Below, piece after piece: positions 1 to 13,429 of a stretch of DNA of 64,000 nt (position 1 is its first letter; each line of letters begins with the position of its first letter). The DNA is from Bradyrhizobium sp. 1(2017) (GTDB taxonomy: Bacteria > Pseudomonadota > Alphaproteobacteria > Rhizobiales > Xanthobacteraceae). The stretch spans positions 3,120,001 to 3,184,000 of the forward strand of contig NZ_CP050022.2 of NCBI RefSeq assembly GCF_011602485.2, in the 5' to 3' direction. Made by a program: the position numbers and the translations under genes. Under the pieces are notes generated by a model. That model saw only the letters and a list, made by a program, of their open reading frames with translations. It did not search any database and was not told the DNA's origin.

Positions 1-384
1 CTGAAGGAAGCCCCGTCCGCTTATCGCACCCAGGTCAATGATCTCCTGCTGGCCGCGCTTGCACGCGCCGTGTCGCGCTGGAGCGGAATTGAGGATGTCG
101 TCGTCGAGCTCGAAGGGCACGGCCGTGAGGACGTCTTCGCCGTGCGGACGTGTCACGCACCATTGGCTGGTTCACCACGGCCTTTCCGGTTCGTCTGCCG
201 GGCGGCTCAAGGGATGACGCCGCGCTGATCAAATCCGTCAAGGAAGAGCTCCGCGCCGTTCCCAACCGGGGACTGGGTTACGGCGTCCCTGCGCCATCTC
301 GGCTCAGAAGCGCAGCGCGACGCGCTGAGCGCGCTTGCCGAGCCGCGTATCGTCTTCAACTATCTCGGCCAGTTCGATTCCAGC
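1..384 (+). CDS. NRPS, epimerization-domain segment, frame-disrupted (5' partial)
   Basis: This is the upstream continuation of the large NRPS gene. Translated piecewise, it matches the second half of the intact epimerization domain found later in the same protein (around 4560-4940). Frame 1 is homologous from base 1 to about 130, frame 3 from about 150 to 287, and frame 1 again from about 289. Frame 1 meets a TGA at 226-228, and frame 3 has a TGA at 126-128, so neither frame alone spans the stretch. A one-base loss near 129-150 and a one-base gain in the CCC at about 287-289 would restore a single frame. The gene begins to the left of the window. Sequencing error, true mutation and assembly error cannot be told apart here. 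Confidence 0.7.
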
Positions 385-3300
385 ATGGGTGAGCACACGC
401 CCCTCCAGTTGGCGCCCGAGAGCTCCGGGCCGATGCGCAGCGACAGCGCGCCGCTTGGCCGCTGGGTTAGCATCAACGGACAGGTCGGCGACGGACAATT
501 ACGCCTGTCGTTCGCCTATGGCCGCAGGCGTTACCGGCGGGAAACGATCGAGCGCCTTGCGGAGCATTATGCTTCGGCCCTGCGCGAACTCGTCGCGCAT
601 TGCACGGGGAGCGCCCGCGGCGTGACGCCGTCAGACTTCGCACTGTCGGACTTGAGCCAGACCGATCTCGATGCGCTGGTCGCAACGGCCGACTGTCGTG
701 AGATCGAGGACATCTATCCGTTGTCGCCGATGCAGCAGGGAATGCTCTTCCATGCTTTGCGTGATGGCGAGAGCGGCAACTACGTCAACCAGATCGGTCT
801 GGAGGTCCGCGGCCTCGATGCCGGCCGGCTGCGCGCAGCCTGGCACGAGGTCAGCGCGCGGCACGCCGTGTTGCGAACCGGATTTGCGTGGCGCGACCTG
901 TCGGGGGCGGCGCAGCAGGTGGTCTATCGCTCCGCGCATTTGCCATTTGAGGAAGAAGACTGGCGCACGCAGGCGGTCGTCATGGGCGTCAAAGAGCTCC
1001 GGGCTGCGCTCGCGCGCGTCTCGCAAGCCGAGCGCGCCAAGGCATTTGAGCTGTCGCAAGCGCCGCTGCAGCGGGTCCGGCTGATCCGGCTCGACGACGC
1101 ACGCCACTGGCTGATCTGGACGCACCACCATATCCTGCTCGACGGCTGGAGCGCGGCGCGCTTGATGGCCGAGATCCTGCAGCATGAACGCGGCGAAGGC
1201 TTGCCGGCCGTGAAAGGCCGCTATCGCGATTACATCGCGTGGCTGCAAAGGCAGGACCGCAATGCGTCGACGTCGTTCTGGCGCACCGTGTTGTCAGAAT
1301 TGGAGGAGCCCAGTTTTCTCGCGGACGCACTGGGAGGGCCTGCAACCGGCGGTGCTTCCGGCCATGGCTCGCTGGACCTGCTGCTCACGGCGGATCTGAC
1401 GGCAGGCTTGCAGGCGTTTGCCAGGCGCGAGCGCGTCACGCTGAACACGCTGGTGCAAGGCGCCTGGGCCCAGTTGCTGCGTCGTCACACCGGCCAGCGC
1501 GCGGTCTGTTTCGGTGCGACGGTCTCCGGCCGGCCGGCCGAGATCGGCGGGGCCGAGGACATGGTCGGCCTGTTCATCAACACGCTGCCCGTCGTCGATC
1601 AGGCAAGCCCGCAAGCCGAAGTAGGGGCGTGGCTGCGCGACCTCCAGACGCACAACACGGACCTGCGCGATCATGGCTGGATGCCGCTCTACGAAATTCA
1701 GCGCCTCGCCGGGCGATCCGGGCGCGCGCTGTTCGACAACATTCTCGTGTTCGAGAACTACCCGATCGATCAGGCGCTGCGAGGCGAGAGCGAAGGCGGT
1801 CGCCGGTTCGGCCGGGTCGACCAGATCTCGATCACCAATTATGCGCTGACTGTGGCGGTGTTCGCCAAGCCCGACGGCATCAATCTGGGTTTTCGCTACG
1901 ATCGAGGCCGCTTCGACGACGACCAGATCAGATATCTGCAAGCCTCGCTGTCGCGGCTGCTGGCCAGGATCGTGGAACACGCGTCGCGGCCGCTTGGCGC
2001 GCTCGACCGCCTCGATGCCGACGAAGCGCGGAAGGTGCTCGGCTGGAGTGGCAGCGTCGAGCGGGCGCCGACGTCTGGCGATGGCATCGTCGCGCAGATC
2101 GAAGCCCGTGCCGCGGCCTCGCCATCTTCTGTCGCATTGATTTTCGAGAGCCAGCAGATCAGCTACGGCGAGCTGAACGCACGCGCCAATCGGCTGGCGC
2201 GACGCTTGCGAGACCACGGGATCGGTCGCGACCGGCTGGTCGGCCTGGCGCTCGAGCGCAGTGTCGAACTGATCGTCGGTGTCCTGGCCGTGCTGAAGGC
2301 CGGTGGCGGCTATCTGCCGCTCGATCCCGACTACCCGTCCGATCGCCTCCTTCACATGCTCCGCGACAGCGGGTCAGCGTTGCTACTGACCCAGGAACGG
2401 CTGCTCCCGGACCTGGCGCCGGTGATCGCGGATGCGGGCGCCGAGGCCTGGACCATAGATGGAGAGGGTGTATCTCGCATTGAGGAGTCCGCCGACAACC
2501 CTGATGTCGCGCTTCATCCGGACGGTCTGGCCTATGTCATGTATACCTCGGGCTCGACCGGCGTGCCCAAAGGCGTGGCCTGCTCGCATCGCGCGCTTGC
2601 GGGGCGGCTTGGCTGGATGCAGGCGGAATATCGTCTCGATGTCGGCGAGACTTTGCTTCACAAGACCCCGTTCAGCTTCGACGTCTCTGTCTGGGAGATC
2701 CTGTGGCCGCTCGCAACCGGCGCGCGGCTTGCGATCGCGGCTCCGGGGGCACATCGCGAGCCGCGGCTTCTTGTGGATGCCGTCATCGCCCATGACGTGA
2801 CGACGCTGCACTTCGTGCCGCAGATGCTCGAGCATTTCGTGACCGAGCCCGGAGCAACCCGCTGCTCCTCGCTCAAGCGCCTGTTTGCCGGCGGCGAGGC
2901 GTTGTCGCTCGACCTGATGTCGCGCGTCCTCGCGGCATTTCCCGATGTCCGGTTCGACAATCGCTACGGTCCGACCGAAGCCCTGATCAACGCCACCTAT
3001 TGGACCTGCCGCAACGAGGGTGCAGCGCGCGTGCCGATCGGGCGCCCCATTCCCGGCGTGACGATCCGCATCCTCGACGCCGATCTGAACATGGTTCCGG
3101 CAGGCGTGACGGGCGATTTGTACATCGGCGGGGAAGGTCTGGCGCGGGGCTATTGGCGGCGCGAAAAGCTGACGGCGGAACGCTTCATTCCCGATCCCTT
3201 TGGCGAAGCCGGTGAGCGGCTCTATCGATCGGGAGATCTGGCGCGATGGCGGGCCGATGGCGCGATCGACTATGTCGGGCGCGCGGACCATCAGATCAAG

Positions 3301-6300
3301 ATTCGCGGCTTCCGCATCGAGCTTGGCGAGATCGAATCGCGGCTGCTTGATCAGCCCGGCGTTCGCGCTGCCGTCGTGGTGGCGCGAGAAGTCGGCGCCA
3401 GCCAGCAGCTCGTTGGCTATGTCAGCGGCACGGGGGAATTGGAAGAGGCAGGCTTACGGACCGCGCTGTCGACTGTCCTGCCCGATTACATGGTGCCGCC
3501 GAGAATTGCGGTGCTGGAGCGGCTGCCCTTGATGCCGAGCGGCAAGGTGGATCGCCAAGCGCTGCCGGCACCCGACATGGCTCAGGGACATGCGGAGCAT
3601 CAGGCGCCACGCACGCCGGTCGAGATCGTCTTTGCGGCGATCTGGGCCGAGCTGCTCGGCCGGCCAGCGGTCAGCCTCACCGACAATTTCTTCGAGCTCG
3701 GCGGCGATTCGATCATCTCGCTCCAGATGGTGAGCCGCGCCCGGCGCGCCGGATACCTCATGGAGCCGCGAGACGTCTTTCAGCATCAGACGCTGGAAGC
3801 GCTGGCACTCGCAGCGCGGATCGAGCAGCGCGCGGGGACGCCCGCTGACCAGGGGCAGGCCACCGGACCGCATCGGCTCTTGCCGATTCAGTCCCGCTTC
3901 TTTGCGGAGGGCATGGAAAATCGGGATCATTGGAATCAGGCGGTGCTGTTGCAGCCGAGAGATCGCCTCGACTGGGATGTGATGCGGCGCGCACTCGCCG
4001 CCGTGATCGATCACCATGACGCGCTGCGCCTGCGCTTCGAGGCGAGGCACGGGGGCTGGCATGCCGAGCACGGCGCTGCTCCGGCTGCGGACGCGCTGCT
4101 CTGGGTCCGGCAGGCGATCGACCGCGACTCCGTGACGGCGCTGGCATCGTCGGCGCAGGCAAGCCTGTCGATCTCCGGCGGCTTGCTGTTGCGGGCGGTC
4201 GGAATAGATGTCGCCGATGGCAGCCAGCGCTTCGTGATCGTGATCCACCATCTGGTGGTCGACGGCGTGTCATGGCGCATTCTGTTCGAGGACATCGCTT
4301 CCGCGTACACGCAGCTTGCGCAGGGCGATGCCACGGTCGCGCTTCCGCCGAAGAGCCACGCGTACGCGCTGTGGGGACAGCGCTTGCGGGAATACGCAAC
4401 GTCGCCTGAACTGGCGACGGAACTGTCCTACTGGACCGGCCGCGGCGCGAACGCGGATATTCCCTGCGACGACGATCATGCCGGCATCGATCGCATTGCG
4501 GATGCCGACGAAGTCCTGTTGTCATTCGAGAACGAATGGACGCAGCGCCTGCTGACCGATGCGCCGTCGGCCTATCGCACGCAGATCAACGACCTTCTCC
4601 TTTCCGGCCTTGCACGTGCTGTCTGGCGGTGGAGCGGGCAGGATGAGGTTCTGGTCGAACTGGAGGGGCATGGCCGCGAGCATCTCTCCGGCGATCTCGA
4701 TCTCTCGCGCACCGTCGGCTGGTTCACGACGGCCTTTCCTGTGCGTCTGGCCGGCGGCTCGCAAGAATCCTCTCTGTTGATCAAGACCGTGAAGGAGGAG
4801 CTTCGCGGCATTCCCGGCCGCGGGCTGGGTTACGGCCTGTTGCGCCATCTCGGCTCCGAAGCGCACCGCATGGCGCTGTCGCACGTCGCCGAGCCGAAGA
4901 TCGCCTTCAACTATCTCGGCCAGATCGACGGCGGCGACGCAGAGGCGGCGCTGTTCACGATGGCGGCGGAAAGCGCCGGCCCGTCACGCGATGCATCGAG
5001 CCCATTGCAACGATGGCTGAGCGTGAACGGCACGGTGCGTAATGGCCGGCTGCAGCTGTCATTCGGCTTCGGCCGGAAGCGCTATCGGCGCGAGAGCGTC
5101 GAGCGACTGGCCGCCTTGTACGAGGCTGCGTTGCGGGAGCTGGTCGACCACTGCACTGGCGGCGCCTGCGGCCTGACGCCATCCGATGTGGCATTGTCGG
5201 GGCTTGATCAGGCCGAGCTCGACAGGCTGGCGCTGGATTGGCGCGAAATCGAGGACATCTATCCATTGTCGCCGATGCAGCAGGGCATGTTGTTCCATGC
5301 GATGCATGACGGCGAGAGCGGGCTCTACGTCAATCAGGTCGCCGCCGAGATCCGCGGCCTCGATGCCGGAAAATTGCGCCGCGCCTGGCAGGCGGCCAGC
5401 GATCGCCACGCGATGCTGCGGACCGGATTTGCCTGGCGCGATCTGTCGGGCGCGCCGCAACAGGTCGTCTATCGACGGGCCGAAGTGCCCTTTGCGGAGG
5501 AAGATTGGCGTGCGCGAAGTGCAGCATGGGACCAGGCGCAGCTGGACGCGGCGCTGGCCCGCGTCTCGCGGCAGGAGCAGGCTGCCGGGTTCGACCTGTC
5601 ACGGCCGCCCTTGCAGCGGGTCCGGCTGATCCGGCTCGGCGACGACAGGCATTGGTTGATCTGGACGCATCATCACATCCTGCTCGACGGATGGAGCTCG
5701 GCACGGTTGATCGCCGAGGTCATGCAGCATAATGGCGAGGGGCGTCTGCCGGCATTGCACCATCGTTATCGCGACTACATCGCGTGGCTGAAAGGCTACG
5801 ACAGCAATGCTTCGGCGGCGTTCTGGCGCAATGCGACGGCAGAACTGGACGAGCCGAGTTTCCTGGCAGACGGCCTGGCCGAACGGGCGGACGCGCAATC
5901 GTCCGGTCACGGCATGCTGGCGCTCGAGCTGGCCCCTGACCTGACCGCACGGTTGCAGGAATTCGCGGTGCGTGAGCGGATCACGATGAACACGCTGGTG
6001 CAGGCGGCATGGGCGCAGTTGCTGCGACAGCACACCGGGCAGGGGACAGTTTGCTTCGGTGTCACCGTGTCGGGCAGGCCGCCTGAGCTCGCCGGGGCCG
6101 AAGAGATGGTCGGCTTGTTCATCAATACGTTGCCGGTCATCGACGGCGTCAGCCCACAGCAGACGGTCGGCGTATGGCTGCGCGAGTTGCAGGATCGCAA
6201 TCTGGCCTTGCGCGAGTTCGGCGCGACCCCGCTCTATGAGATCCAGCGCCTGGCGGGGCGTCCCGGGCGGCCGCTGTTCGACAGCATCCTGGTGTTCGAG

Positions 6301-9300
6301 AACTATCCTATCGACCGCGCGCTGATCGGGACGGACCGGCAGATCCAGGTCGGAAAGACGCGGATCGTCGAGACCAGCAATTACCCGTTGTTCGCCAGCG
6401 TCGGCGTCGATGACCGCCTGCGCCTCGTCTTCAACTATCGGCGCAAGCATTTCGACGAGGCGCAGATCGCGAGGCTACAGCAGGCCTTTGTGCGGCTGAT
6501 CGAAGCCCTGAGCATCGATGCCGATCGACCGGTCGGCATGATCGCGGCCCGCGATCCCGCGGATGTCGTCCTGCTCGAACGGGCGAACGACACGCGACGA
6601 GATCAACCGCGCGAGGGAATTGTCGCGCAGTTCGAGGCCCAGGTCCGGAAGTCGCCCGAGGCGGTCGCGCTGGTGTTCGGCGGGACGGAGCTGAGTTACG
6701 CCGCGCTGAATGCGCGTGCCAACCGGTTGGCGCGGCGATTGCGCGACCGCGGCGTCGCGACCGATACCGTGGTCGGGCTGGCGCTCGACCGCGGCGTCGA
6801 GATGCTGGTCGCGCTGCTGGCCGTGCTGAAGGCGGGCGGGGCCTATCTGCCGCTCGATCCGGACTACCCGCTGGAGCGGCTGGCGCACATGCTGCGCGAC
6901 AGCGGCGCGGCGCTGGTGCTGACGCAAGAGGAATTGCGCGGTCAGTTCGCCGCCGTGCTGGCGGAGACCGGGGCCGAGGCCTGGTTGCTCGACGCGCAGG
7001 ATGGCGAGGGCGGGGATGCCGGCAATCTCGACGTCGCCGTGCACGCCGAGAGCCTTGCCTATGTGATCTACACCTCCGGCTCGACCGGCCTGCCCAAGGG
7101 CGTGATGGTCCGCCACAACGCCGTGACGAACTTCCTGGCGACCATGGCGGAGCAGCCCGGCATGACGTCCGCCGACCGCGTGCTCGGCTTGACCTCGCTA
7201 TCCTTCGACATCGCGGTGCTGGAGCTGTGGCTGCCGTTGACGATCGGCGCCTGCGTGGTGCTGGCGGATCGTGCGGCCGCGCATGATCCTGCCAAGCTCA
7301 AGACGATCGTGCAGCGGCACGGCGTGTCGCTGATCCAGGCTACGCCATCGACGTGGCGGATGCTGCTCGATCATGACGGCGCTTCGCTGCCGGCGAGCTG
7401 CCGGGTGCTGTGCGGCGGCGAGGCGCTGCCGCCGGACCTGGCGCGGCGGCTGGTCGGGCAGGCCGGCGAGGTCTGGAACCTGTACGGCCCGACCGAGACC
7501 ACGGTGTGGTCGGCACGTCACCGGCTCGATGCACAGGACGATCGTCCGCTGCTCGGCGGCCCGATCGGCAACACCACGCTTTATGTTCTCGACGGGGACC
7601 TCAATCTCGCGCCGGTCGGCGTCGCCGGTGAGCTCTATATCGGCGGCGCCGGACTGGCGCGCGGCTATTGGCGGCGCGGCGGCCTGACGGCGGAGCGCTT
7701 CATCCCTGATCCGTTCGGTGCACCGGGCGCGCGGCTGTACCGCACCGGCGACGTGGCGCGGTGGCGCGCCGACGGCGTGCTCGACTATGTCGGCCGTGCC
7801 GACCACCAGGTGAAGATCCGCGGCTTCCGCATCGAGCTCGGCGAGATCGAGGCGCGGCTGCAGGCGCAGGATGGCGTCCGTGCGGCCGTGGTGGTGGCGC
7901 GCGAGGCCGGCGCCGGCCGCCAGCTGGTCGGCTATGTCAGCGGCGAGGCGCTGGATGGCGCCGCGCTCAAGACGGCGCTGTCCTCGCTGCTGCCGGACTA
8001 CATGGTGCCGGCGCGGATCGTGGTGCTGGAGCGACTGCCGCTGACGCCGAACGGCAAGATCGATCGCAAGGCGCTGCCGGCGCCGGATCAGCTCGCAACG
8101 TCCGTCGCGCATGTGGCGCCGCGCACGCCGGCCGAGGCGGCGCTGGCTGCGATCTGGGCCGATCTGCTGCGCCAGCCCAATATCGGCGTCACCGACAATT
8201 TCTTCGAGCTCGGCGGCGATTCCATCGTCTCGCTGCAAATGGTGAGCCGCGCGCGGCGCGAAGGCGTGCTCATCGAGCCGCGCGACGTGTTCCGGCATCA
8301 GACCATCGAGGCGCTGATTGCAGCGTCCCGAGAGGTCGGCCCCGGCGAGGACGCCCCGGCATCGGAGCGCGGCTCGCTCGCGGGGCTTGCCAGCGAGCAG
8401 CTCGAACGGCTTGGTCTGGACTCAAGTCGCGTCGAGGACGTCTATCCGTTGTCGCCGATGCAGCAGGGCATGCTGTTTCACAGCCTGCGCGATGCCGGCA
8501 GCGGCGTCTACGTCAACCAGGTCAGTGTCGAGATCCGCGGCCTCGATCCGGAGCGACTGGGCACAGCATGGCGCGAGGTGAGCGCGCGCCATCAGATGCT
8601 TCGGACCGGCTTCCTGTGGCGTGAGCTCTCCGGTTCCCCGCTGCAAGTGGTCTATCGCGACGCCATGGTGCCGTTCGAGCAGGACGACTGGCGCGGTCAG
8701 GCGACCGACGACGAACGGATTGCGGCAGCCCTTGCCGAGGAGCGCGCCGCCGAATTCGATCTCCAGGCGCCGCAACTCCAGCGGGTGCGGCTGCTGCGGC
8801 TCCAGGACGACTTCTACCGGCTGATCTGGACCTATCATCATATCCTGATGGACGGCTGGAGCTCGGCCAGGTTCGTCGGAGAGGTCCTGGAATGCTATTA
8901 CGGGGGCACGCCCGCTGCGAACGCGACGCGCTATCGTGACTACATCGCCTGGCTGCTGGCGCAGGACGCCGGGGCTGCCGAAGCTTTCTGGCGCGAGCAG
9001 CTCAAGGGCTTCGACCAGCCGACGCAACTCGCCGATGCCTTCGGCGCGCGCCGGCATCAGGCATCGGGCCATGAGCGCTGTTACACGCGTCTCGGAGAGG
9101 CCGCGACCGCGGAACTGAAGGCGTTTGCGCGTCGGGAACGTATCACGTTGAACACGATCGTCCAGGGCGTGTGGGCGCTGCTGCTGCAGCGCTATACCGG
9201 CCAAGGCACCGTGACGTTCGGCGTGACGGTCGCCGGTCGTCCGGCCGGTCTCGACGGGTCGCAGCAGATGCTCGGACTCTTCATCAACACGCTGCCTGTG

Positions 9301-12300
9301 ATCGAAACGCTTCCGCCCGCCAGCGCCATCGGAGAATGGCTGCGCGCGCTGCAGGACCGCAATTCGGCGATCCGGGACTACGAGCACACGCCGCTCTATG
9401 ACATCCAGGGCTGGGCCGGCCGCGCCGGCCAGACGATGTTCGACAGCATCATCGTCTTCGAGAACTATCCGATCGAACGCAGCATGCACGGCGGCGCGGG
9501 CGCGTTGCAGTTCAGCGGCCTGAAGAATGTCGATGTGACGAACTATCCGATGGACCTGTCGGTGCTCGTCGAAGATACGCTTCAGGTCGAATACACCTAC
9601 ATGCCGAGCCATTTCACCGCGGCGCAGGCGATGCAGATCAAGACGCAGTTCGAGCATTTGCTGGCAGCGCTGACGCGGGACGCCGCGGCCTTGCTCGGCG
9701 GCATCGGTCCCGTCACGGAACTCGACGCCGCGCTTGCGGATCGTTGTAATCGTCACGCGACGTCAAGCGCCCCGCTGCCGCCGGTGCACGAGGCGATCAG
9801 CAGCCATGCGCGGCATCATCCGGAGCGGACGGCGCTGACCATCGGCAGCTCGGTGCTGTCGTTCGGGGACTTCGAGCGCAGGGCCAACCGTCTGGCGCAT
9901 CACCTGATCGCCCGTGGGCTCAAACCCGAGCAGCGCGTCGGCGTGGTGGTCGAGCGAACCGCAGTCACGATGATTGCGCTTTTGGCCGTCCTCAAGGCGG
10001 GCGGAGCCTACGTTCCACTCGATTCTGAGCTGCCATCGGAGCGGCATGCGTTCGTCATGCGCGATGCAGCAATCGCGTTCCTGTTGACGGGACGGCTCGA
10101 GATCGAGGGCAGCCCGGACGGTATCGAGAGAATCTCGCTGTCGACGTTCGAATTCGACTCGGGACCCAACCATCCGCCGCAGCCTGAACTGCATCCCGAA
10201 AACCTGGCCTATCTGATCTACACCTCGGGCTCGACGGGGACGCCAAAGGGCGTCGCCGTCGCTCATGGGCCGCTGGCGATGCACTGCCACGTCACCGGCA
10301 GCCTCTACGAGATTGACGAAAGTTCCTGCGAGCTGCATTTTCTGTCGCTGGCCTTCGACGGCGCTCATGAGCGCTGGCTGACGGTCCTGTCGCACGGCGC
10401 GCGGCTGTTGATGCGTGACGGTGAATTGTGGACGCCGGAGAAGACGGTCGAGAACCTGCACGCCCATCGCGTCAGCCATATCGGATTGCCGCCGGCCTAC
10501 CTCCAGCAGGTCGCCGAATGCGTCGAGCAGAACGGCAATCCGCCGCCGGTCAAGCTCTATTCGTTCGGTGGCGAGGCGATGCCGAAGGCGGGCTTCGACA
10601 AGGTCAGGCGCGTTCTCAAGCCACGCATCCTGATCAATGGTTATGGCCCGACCGAGACCGTCGTCACGCCGCTGGTCTGGAAGGTCGATGGCACGTCGGA
10701 CTGCGACACGCCCTATGCGCCGATCGGCGTTCCGGTCGGTGACCGCCGCGCCTACATTCTCGATGCCTCACTCGACATCATTCCCGCCGGTGTCGCGGGC
10801 GAGCTTTATCTCGGCGGTTTCGGGCTGGCGCGCGGCTATCACGGCAAGGCGGGCATGACCGCGGAGCGGTTCGTGCCTGATCCCTTCTCGACGGTGCCGG
10901 GCGCCCGGCTGTACCGCACTGGCGATCTGGCGCGATGGCGCGACGACGGCACGGTCGAATATCTCGGTCGCAGCGATGATCAGGTGAAGGTCAACGGCTT
11001 CCGGATCGAGCTCGGCGAGATTCAGACCTCGCTGCTCCGCCACGAGGCGATCGCGCAGGCGGCGGTGGTGGCAGTGCCGAGCGCAGCTGGAAATCAGCTC
11101 ATCGCCTATGTCGCGCCGAAGGCGGCAGGTGACGCCGCGTCCGATGCGGCCGAGGCGCTGGTCGAGCGGCTGACCGGCTTTCTGAAGCAGATCCTGCCGG
11201 CCTATATGGTGCCGTCGCGGATCATGGTGCTGGAGCGGTTGCCGACATTGTCGAGCGGCAAGATCGACCGGCGTGCATTGCCCGCGCCCGACGCGTCGAT
11301 GCGGAGCTTCGTCGCGCCGCAAAGTTCGGCGGAGACGGCTATGGCGCGTCTGTGGTCCGAGATTCTGAAGGTGCCGCAGGTCGGCGTCACCGACAATTTC
11401 TTCGAGCTCGGCGGCAATTCGATTCTGTGCCTCAAGGTCGTGGCGCGGGTCCGCCAGGACAAGACGTTCGGAATCGAGATCAAGCTGCGTGACCTGCTTC
11501 AGAAGCCGACGATTCGTGCCCTGCTCGCCGGCAGCGCCAACGTGACGTCCGCCGTCGCGCCGGCACCGCCGGCGCTGCTGCCGCTGAATGCGGCGGTTCG
11601 CGGCGAAGCTCCGGTGTTCTGCGTGCATGGCGGCTTCGGCACAGTGTTCGACTACGGCCCGCTGGCGCGCCGTCTCGAAGGGCGCCGGCAGGTGATCGGC
11701 CTGCAATCGAGAATGCTGGTCGATCCGTCGTGGATCGACAGCTCGCTCGAAGCGATGGCCGTGGACTATGCGGCCGAGATCCGGAGGATGCAGCCGCGCG
11801 GTCCCTACGGCCTGGTCGGCTGGTCGCTGGGAGGGCTGCTGGTCAGTCTCGTCGCGGCCGAGCTCGAACGCGGCGGTGAGCGCGTCGATCGTCTTGCGCT
11901 GGTCGACAGCTTCGTGCCGCGACAGCTGGACGGATCGGGCCGGCCGGAGGCGATTGCCCACTGGGCCGATGGCCTCGCCGGATTGCTGTCGGCCGTTCTT
12001 CCGAACGCTGCGGTCTCTCGCATCAGGGCGCAGGTCGAGGCAGCGAAGCGCGCTGACTTGCCGGAGACGCCGGAGAGTATCCGCGATCTGGTCGCCTCTG
12101 TTGTGGAGCAGGGCAGGAGCGTGAGGGCAGACGATGCGTTGCTCGGCGCGGACGACCTATCCGCCGCGTTTGCGGTCGGACGGCATCTCAACAGGCTGGC
12201 GCAGAACGCGACGCTGCCGCGCGAGCTCGCAGCCACGCCGCTCTGCTGGTGGACGTCGCCGCGTCTGGCGCAGCGCGATCGGCTGGAATTGCAGCTGCCG

Positions 12301-12444
12301 ACGGCGGTCGATCGGGGCGTGGTGGGCGACAACCATTTCACGATCCTGAAGGACGCCAGCCTGCTGGATGATATCTGCAGCCTGCTCGTGCCGGCGATGA
12401 TGTCGACGATTGCGCAGGATACCGTTCCGGAACCGGCGGAGTGA
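385..12444 (+). CDS. Non-ribosomal peptide synthetase, terminal modules with thioesterase (siderophore)
   Basis: This 4019-codon open frame assembles the last three residues of a peptide, probably a hydroxamate siderophore. Domains by residue: tail of an E domain (1-85), C1 (106-545, HHxxxDG at 247), A1 (563-1060), T1 (Ser 1109), E1 (1155-1610, HHxxxDG), C2 (1622-2065), A2 (2075-2565), T2 (Ser 2613), C3 (2685-3115), A3 (3130-3635), T3 (GGNS, Ser 3679), and a type I thioesterase (3725-4010, GWSLGG Ser 3814, late NH motif). Pocket residues aligned by eye to GrsA read DVWHFGRIN for A1 (unassigned, slightly serine-like), DILQLGLVW for A2 (the known glycine code) and DGEGSGGVT for A3 (like the hydroxyornithine codes of pyoverdine synthetases). 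E1 after A1 and none after A2 fits a D-residue followed by glycine. The true start is off-window; 385 is only the first start codon after an in-frame stop. Confidence 0.93.
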   Translation: MGEHTPLQLAPESSGPMRSDSAPLGRWVSINGQVGDGQLRLSFAYGRRRYRRETIERLAEHYASALRELVAHCTGSARGVTPSDFALSDLSQTDLDALVATADCREIEDIYPLSPMQQGMLFHALRDGESGNYVNQIGLEVRGLDAGRLRAAWHEVSARHAVLRTGFAWRDLSGAAQQVVYRSAHLPFEEEDWRTQAVVMGVKELRAALARVSQAERAKAFELSQAPLQRVRLIRLDDARHWLIWTHHHILLDGWSAARLMAEILQHERGEGLPAVKGRYRDYIAWLQRQDRNASTSFWRTVLSELEEPSFLADALGGPATGGASGHGSLDLLLTADLTAGLQAFARRERVTLNTLVQGAWAQLLRRHTGQRAVCFGATVSGRPAEIGGAEDMVGLFINTLPVVDQASPQAEVGAWLRDLQTHNTDLRDHGWMPLYEIQRLAGRSGRALFDNILVFENYPIDQALRGESEGGRRFGRVDQISITNYALTVAVFAKPDGINLGFRYDRGRFDDDQIRYLQASLSRLLARIVEHASRPLGALDRLDADEARKVLGWSGSVERAPTSGDGIVAQIEARAAASPSSVALIFESQQISYGELNARANRLARRLRDHGIGRDRLVGLALERSVELIVGVLAVLKAGGGYLPLDPDYPSDRLLHMLRDSGSALLLTQERLLPDLAPVIADAGAEAWTIDGEGVSRIEESADNPDVALHPDGLAYVMYTSGSTGVPKGVACSHRALAGRLGWMQAEYRLDVGETLLHKTPFSFDVSVWEILWPLATGARLAIAAPGAHREPRLLVDAVIAHDVTTLHFVPQMLEHFVTEPGATRCSSLKRLFAGGEALSLDLMSRVLAAFPDVRFDNRYGPTEALINATYWTCRNEGAARVPIGRPIPGVTIRILDADLNMVPAGVTGDLYIGGEGLARGYWRREKLTAERFIPDPFGEAGERLYRSGDLARWRADGAIDYVGRADHQIKIRGFRIELGEIESRLLDQPGVRAAVVVAREVGASQQLVGYVSGTGELEEAGLRTALSTVLPDYMVPPRIAVLERLPLMPSGKVDRQALPAPDMAQGHAEHQAPRTPVEIVFAAIWAELLGRPAVSLTDNFFELGGDSIISLQMVSRARRAGYLMEPRDVFQHQTLEALALAARIEQRAGTPADQGQATGPHRLLPIQSRFFAEGMENRDHWNQAVLLQPRDRLDWDVMRRALAAVIDHHDALRLRFEARHGGWHAEHGAAPAADALLWVRQAIDRDSVTALASSAQASLSISGGLLLRAVGIDVADGSQRFVIVIHHLVVDGVSWRILFEDIASAYTQLAQGDATVALPPKSHAYALWGQRLREYATSPELATELSYWTGRGANADIPCDDDHAGIDRIADADEVLLSFENEWTQRLLTDAPSAYRTQINDLLLSGLARAVWRWSGQDEVLVELEGHGREHLSGDLDLSRTVGWFTTAFPVRLAGGSQESSLLIKTVKEELRGIPGRGLGYGLLRHLGSEAHRMALSHVAEPKIAFNYLGQIDGGDAEAALFTMAAESAGPSRDASSPLQRWLSVNGTVRNGRLQLSFGFGRKRYRRESVERLAALYEAALRELVDHCTGGACGLTPSDVALSGLDQAELDRLALDWREIEDIYPLSPMQQGMLFHAMHDGESGLYVNQVAAEIRGLDAGKLRRAWQAASDRHAMLRTGFAWRDLSGAPQQVVYRRAEVPFAEEDWRARSAAWDQAQLDAALARVSRQEQAAGFDLSRPPLQRVRLIRLGDDRHWLIWTHHHILLDGWSSARLIAEVMQHNGEGRLPALHHRYRDYIAWLKGYDSNASAAFWRNATAELDEPSFLADGLAERADAQSSGHGMLALELAPDLTARLQEFAVRERITMNTLVQAAWAQLLRQHTGQGTVCFGVTVSGRPPELAGAEEMVGLFINTLPVIDGVSPQQTVGVWLRELQDRNLALREFGATPLYEIQRLAGRPGRPLFDSILVFENYPIDRALIGTDRQIQVGKTRIVETSNYPLFASVGVDDRLRLVFNYRRKHFDEAQIARLQQAFVRLIEALSIDADRPVGMIAARDPADVVLLERANDTRRDQPREGIVAQFEAQVRKSPEAVALVFGGTELSYAALNARANRLARRLRDRGVATDTVVGLALDRGVEMLVALLAVLKAGGAYLPLDPDYPLERLAHMLRDSGAALVLTQEELRGQFAAVLAETGAEAWLLDAQDGEGGDAGNLDVAVHAESLAYVIYTSGSTGLPKGVMVRHNAVTNFLATMAEQPGMTSADRVLGLTSLSFDIAVLELWLPLTIGACVVLADRAAAHDPAKLKTIVQRHGVSLIQATPSTWRMLLDHDGASLPASCRVLCGGEALPPDLARRLVGQAGEVWNLYGPTETTVWSARHRLDAQDDRPLLGGPIGNTTLYVLDGDLNLAPVGVAGELYIGGAGLARGYWRRGGLTAERFIPDPFGAPGARLYRTGDVARWRADGVLDYVGRADHQVKIRGFRIELGEIEARLQAQDGVRAAVVVAREAGAGRQLVGYVSGEALDGAALKTALSSLLPDYMVPARIVVLERLPLTPNGKIDRKALPAPDQLATSVAHVAPRTPAEAALAAIWADLLRQPNIGVTDNFFELGGDSIVSLQMVSRARREGVLIEPRDVFRHQTIEALIAASREVGPGEDAPASERGSLAGLASEQLERLGLDSSRVEDVYPLSPMQQGMLFHSLRDAGSGVYVNQVSVEIRGLDPERLGTAWREVSARHQMLRTGFLWRELSGSPLQVVYRDAMVPFEQDDWRGQATDDERIAAALAEERAAEFDLQAPQLQRVRLLRLQDDFYRLIWTYHHILMDGWSSARFVGEVLECYYGGTPAANATRYRDYIAWLLAQDAGAAEAFWREQLKGFDQPTQLADAFGARRHQASGHERCYTRLGEAATAELKAFARRERITLNTIVQGVWALLLQRYTGQGTVTFGVTVAGRPAGLDGSQQMLGLFINTLPVIETLPPASAIGEWLRALQDRNSAIRDYEHTPLYDIQGWAGRAGQTMFDSIIVFENYPIERSMHGGAGALQFSGLKNVDVTNYPMDLSVLVEDTLQVEYTYMPSHFTAAQAMQIKTQFEHLLAALTRDAAALLGGIGPVTELDAALADRCNRHATSSAPLPPVHEAISSHARHHPERTALTIGSSVLSFGDFERRANRLAHHLIARGLKPEQRVGVVVERTAVTMIALLAVLKAGGAYVPLDSELPSERHAFVMRDAAIAFLLTGRLEIEGSPDGIERISLSTFEFDSGPNHPPQPELHPENLAYLIYTSGSTGTPKGVAVAHGPLAMHCHVTGSLYEIDESSCELHFLSLAFDGAHERWLTVLSHGARLLMRDGELWTPEKTVENLHAHRVSHIGLPPAYLQQVAECVEQNGNPPPVKLYSFGGEAMPKAGFDKVRRVLKPRILINGYGPTETVVTPLVWKVDGTSDCDTPYAPIGVPVGDRRAYILDASLDIIPAGVAGELYLGGFGLARGYHGKAGMTAERFVPDPFSTVPGARLYRTGDLARWRDDGTVEYLGRSDDQVKVNGFRIELGEIQTSLLRHEAIAQAAVVAVPSAAGNQLIAYVAPKAAGDAASDAAEALVERLTGFLKQILPAYMVPSRIMVLERLPTLSSGKIDRRALPAPDASMRSFVAPQSSAETAMARLWSEILKVPQVGVTDNFFELGGNSILCLKVVARVRQDKTFGIEIKLRDLLQKPTIRALLAGSANVTSAVAPAPPALLPLNAAVRGEAPVFCVHGGFGTVFDYGPLARRLEGRRQVIGLQSRMLVDPSWIDSSLEAMAVDYAAEIRRMQPRGPYGLVGWSLGGLLVSLVAAELERGGERVDRLALVDSFVPRQLDGSGRPEAIAHWADGLAGLLSAVLPNAAVSRIRAQVEAAKRADLPETPESIRDLVASVVEQGRSVRADDALLGADDLSAAFAVGRHLNRLAQNATLPRELAATPLCWWTSPRLAQRDRLELQLPTAVDRGVVGDNHFTILKDASLLDDICSLLVPAMMSTIAQDTVPEPAE

Positions 12445-12448
12445 GCCT

Positions 12449-13429
12449 TTGAGCCTTGATCCAGATATCGCCGCATTGCTCGAGATGGTGCAGGCCGGCA
12501 CCGAAAGCGGCGCGCGCATTCCGTTTCCACAGCTGACCGCCATGCAGGCCCGCGCCGATTTCGATGCGTCCTCGCCGCTGCTCGATGTCGACCCGCCGGC
12601 GCTTGCCTGCGAGCGGCGTCTGTCGCTGCCGACGCGGGATGGCGCGATGATCGAGGCGCGGCTGTACGCAAGGGAGACGCCGAGCGATCGCAGTCCTGTT
12701 CCGGTCCTCCTCTATATGCACGGGGGCGGCTTCGTCGTCGGCAGCCTCGATTCGCATCAGCCGTTGTGCCGCGGTCTCGTCGAGGACAGTGGCGCCGCCG
12801 TGCTGTCGATCGGCTACAGGCTTGCGCCTGAGCACAAGTTTCCGAAGGCCTTCGAGGATGCAGCCGATGCGCTGGCGTGGATTGGCCGCGAAGGTCACGC
12901 GATCGGACTCGATACGCGCCGCGTGGCCGTCGGCGGCGACAGCGCCGGCGGGACGCTTGCCGCTGCGCTCGCGATTGAGGCGAAGACAAATGCGAGCCTT
13001 CCGCAGCCCGTGCTTCAGGTTCTCGCCTATCCCGGCCTCAGCTCGCGACAGACCTCCGCCTCCTACGAAAGATATGGCTCCGGCCATCTCCTGGAGCGCG
13101 GCACCGTCGACTGGTTCTTCCGGCAATATCTGCGTGATGATTCAGATCGCGACGATTGGCGCTTTGCACCGCTTGCCGCGGACGATCTGTCGGGTCTGGC
13201 GCCGGCATTCATCGTCCTCGCCGAGTTCGATCCTCTGGTGGATGAGGGGCGTGACTATGCGGCACGCCTCAGCGCGGCCGGCGTCCCCGTCGACATGCGC
13301 GTCTATCCCGGCATGATCCATGAATTCTTGCGCATGGGGAATGTCGTGGCCGATGCCTTGCACGCGAGGGCGGCGATCGGGCAGGCGCTCGCAGATGCCT
13401 TTCGCGCCGCTGGAGAAAGGGCGGCATGA
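12449..13429 (+). CDS. Alpha/beta hydrolase, hormone-sensitive lipase (HSL) family esterase
   Basis: This is a 326-residue HSL/type IV esterase. The oxyanion-hole motif HGGGF is near residue 90, the nucleophile motif GDSAGG near 155, the acid in the segment AEFDPL, and the catalytic His in MIHEF. I chose the TTG at 12449 because a GGAG lies 8 nt upstream; an earlier TTG at 12410 would overlap the NRPS. The gene starts within a few bases of the NRPS stop, so the two are almost certainly cotranscribed. The position suggests an accessory esterase of the siderophore pathway, either intracellular ferri-siderophore opening or precursor processing, but the family is broad and this role is inference. 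Confidence 0.88.
   Translation: MSLDPDIAALLEMVQAGTESGARIPFPQLTAMQARADFDASSPLLDVDPPALACERRLSLPTRDGAMIEARLYARETPSDRSPVPVLLYMHGGGFVVGSLDSHQPLCRGLVEDSGAAVLSIGYRLAPEHKFPKAFEDAADALAWIGREGHAIGLDTRRVAVGGDSAGGTLAAALAIEAKTNASLPQPVLQVLAYPGLSSRQTSASYERYGSGHLLERGTVDWFFRQYLRDDSDRDDWRFAPLAADDLSGLAPAFIVLAEFDPLVDEGRDYAARLSAAGVPVDMRVYPGMIHEFLRMGNVVADALHARAAIGQALADAFRAAGERAA

Noticed and set aside
129..300. Programmed ribosomal frameshifting in the NRPS
   Set aside because: Two opposite shifts would be needed in 150 nt, no slippery heptamer with a downstream structure was seen, and the paralogous domain reads in one frame.
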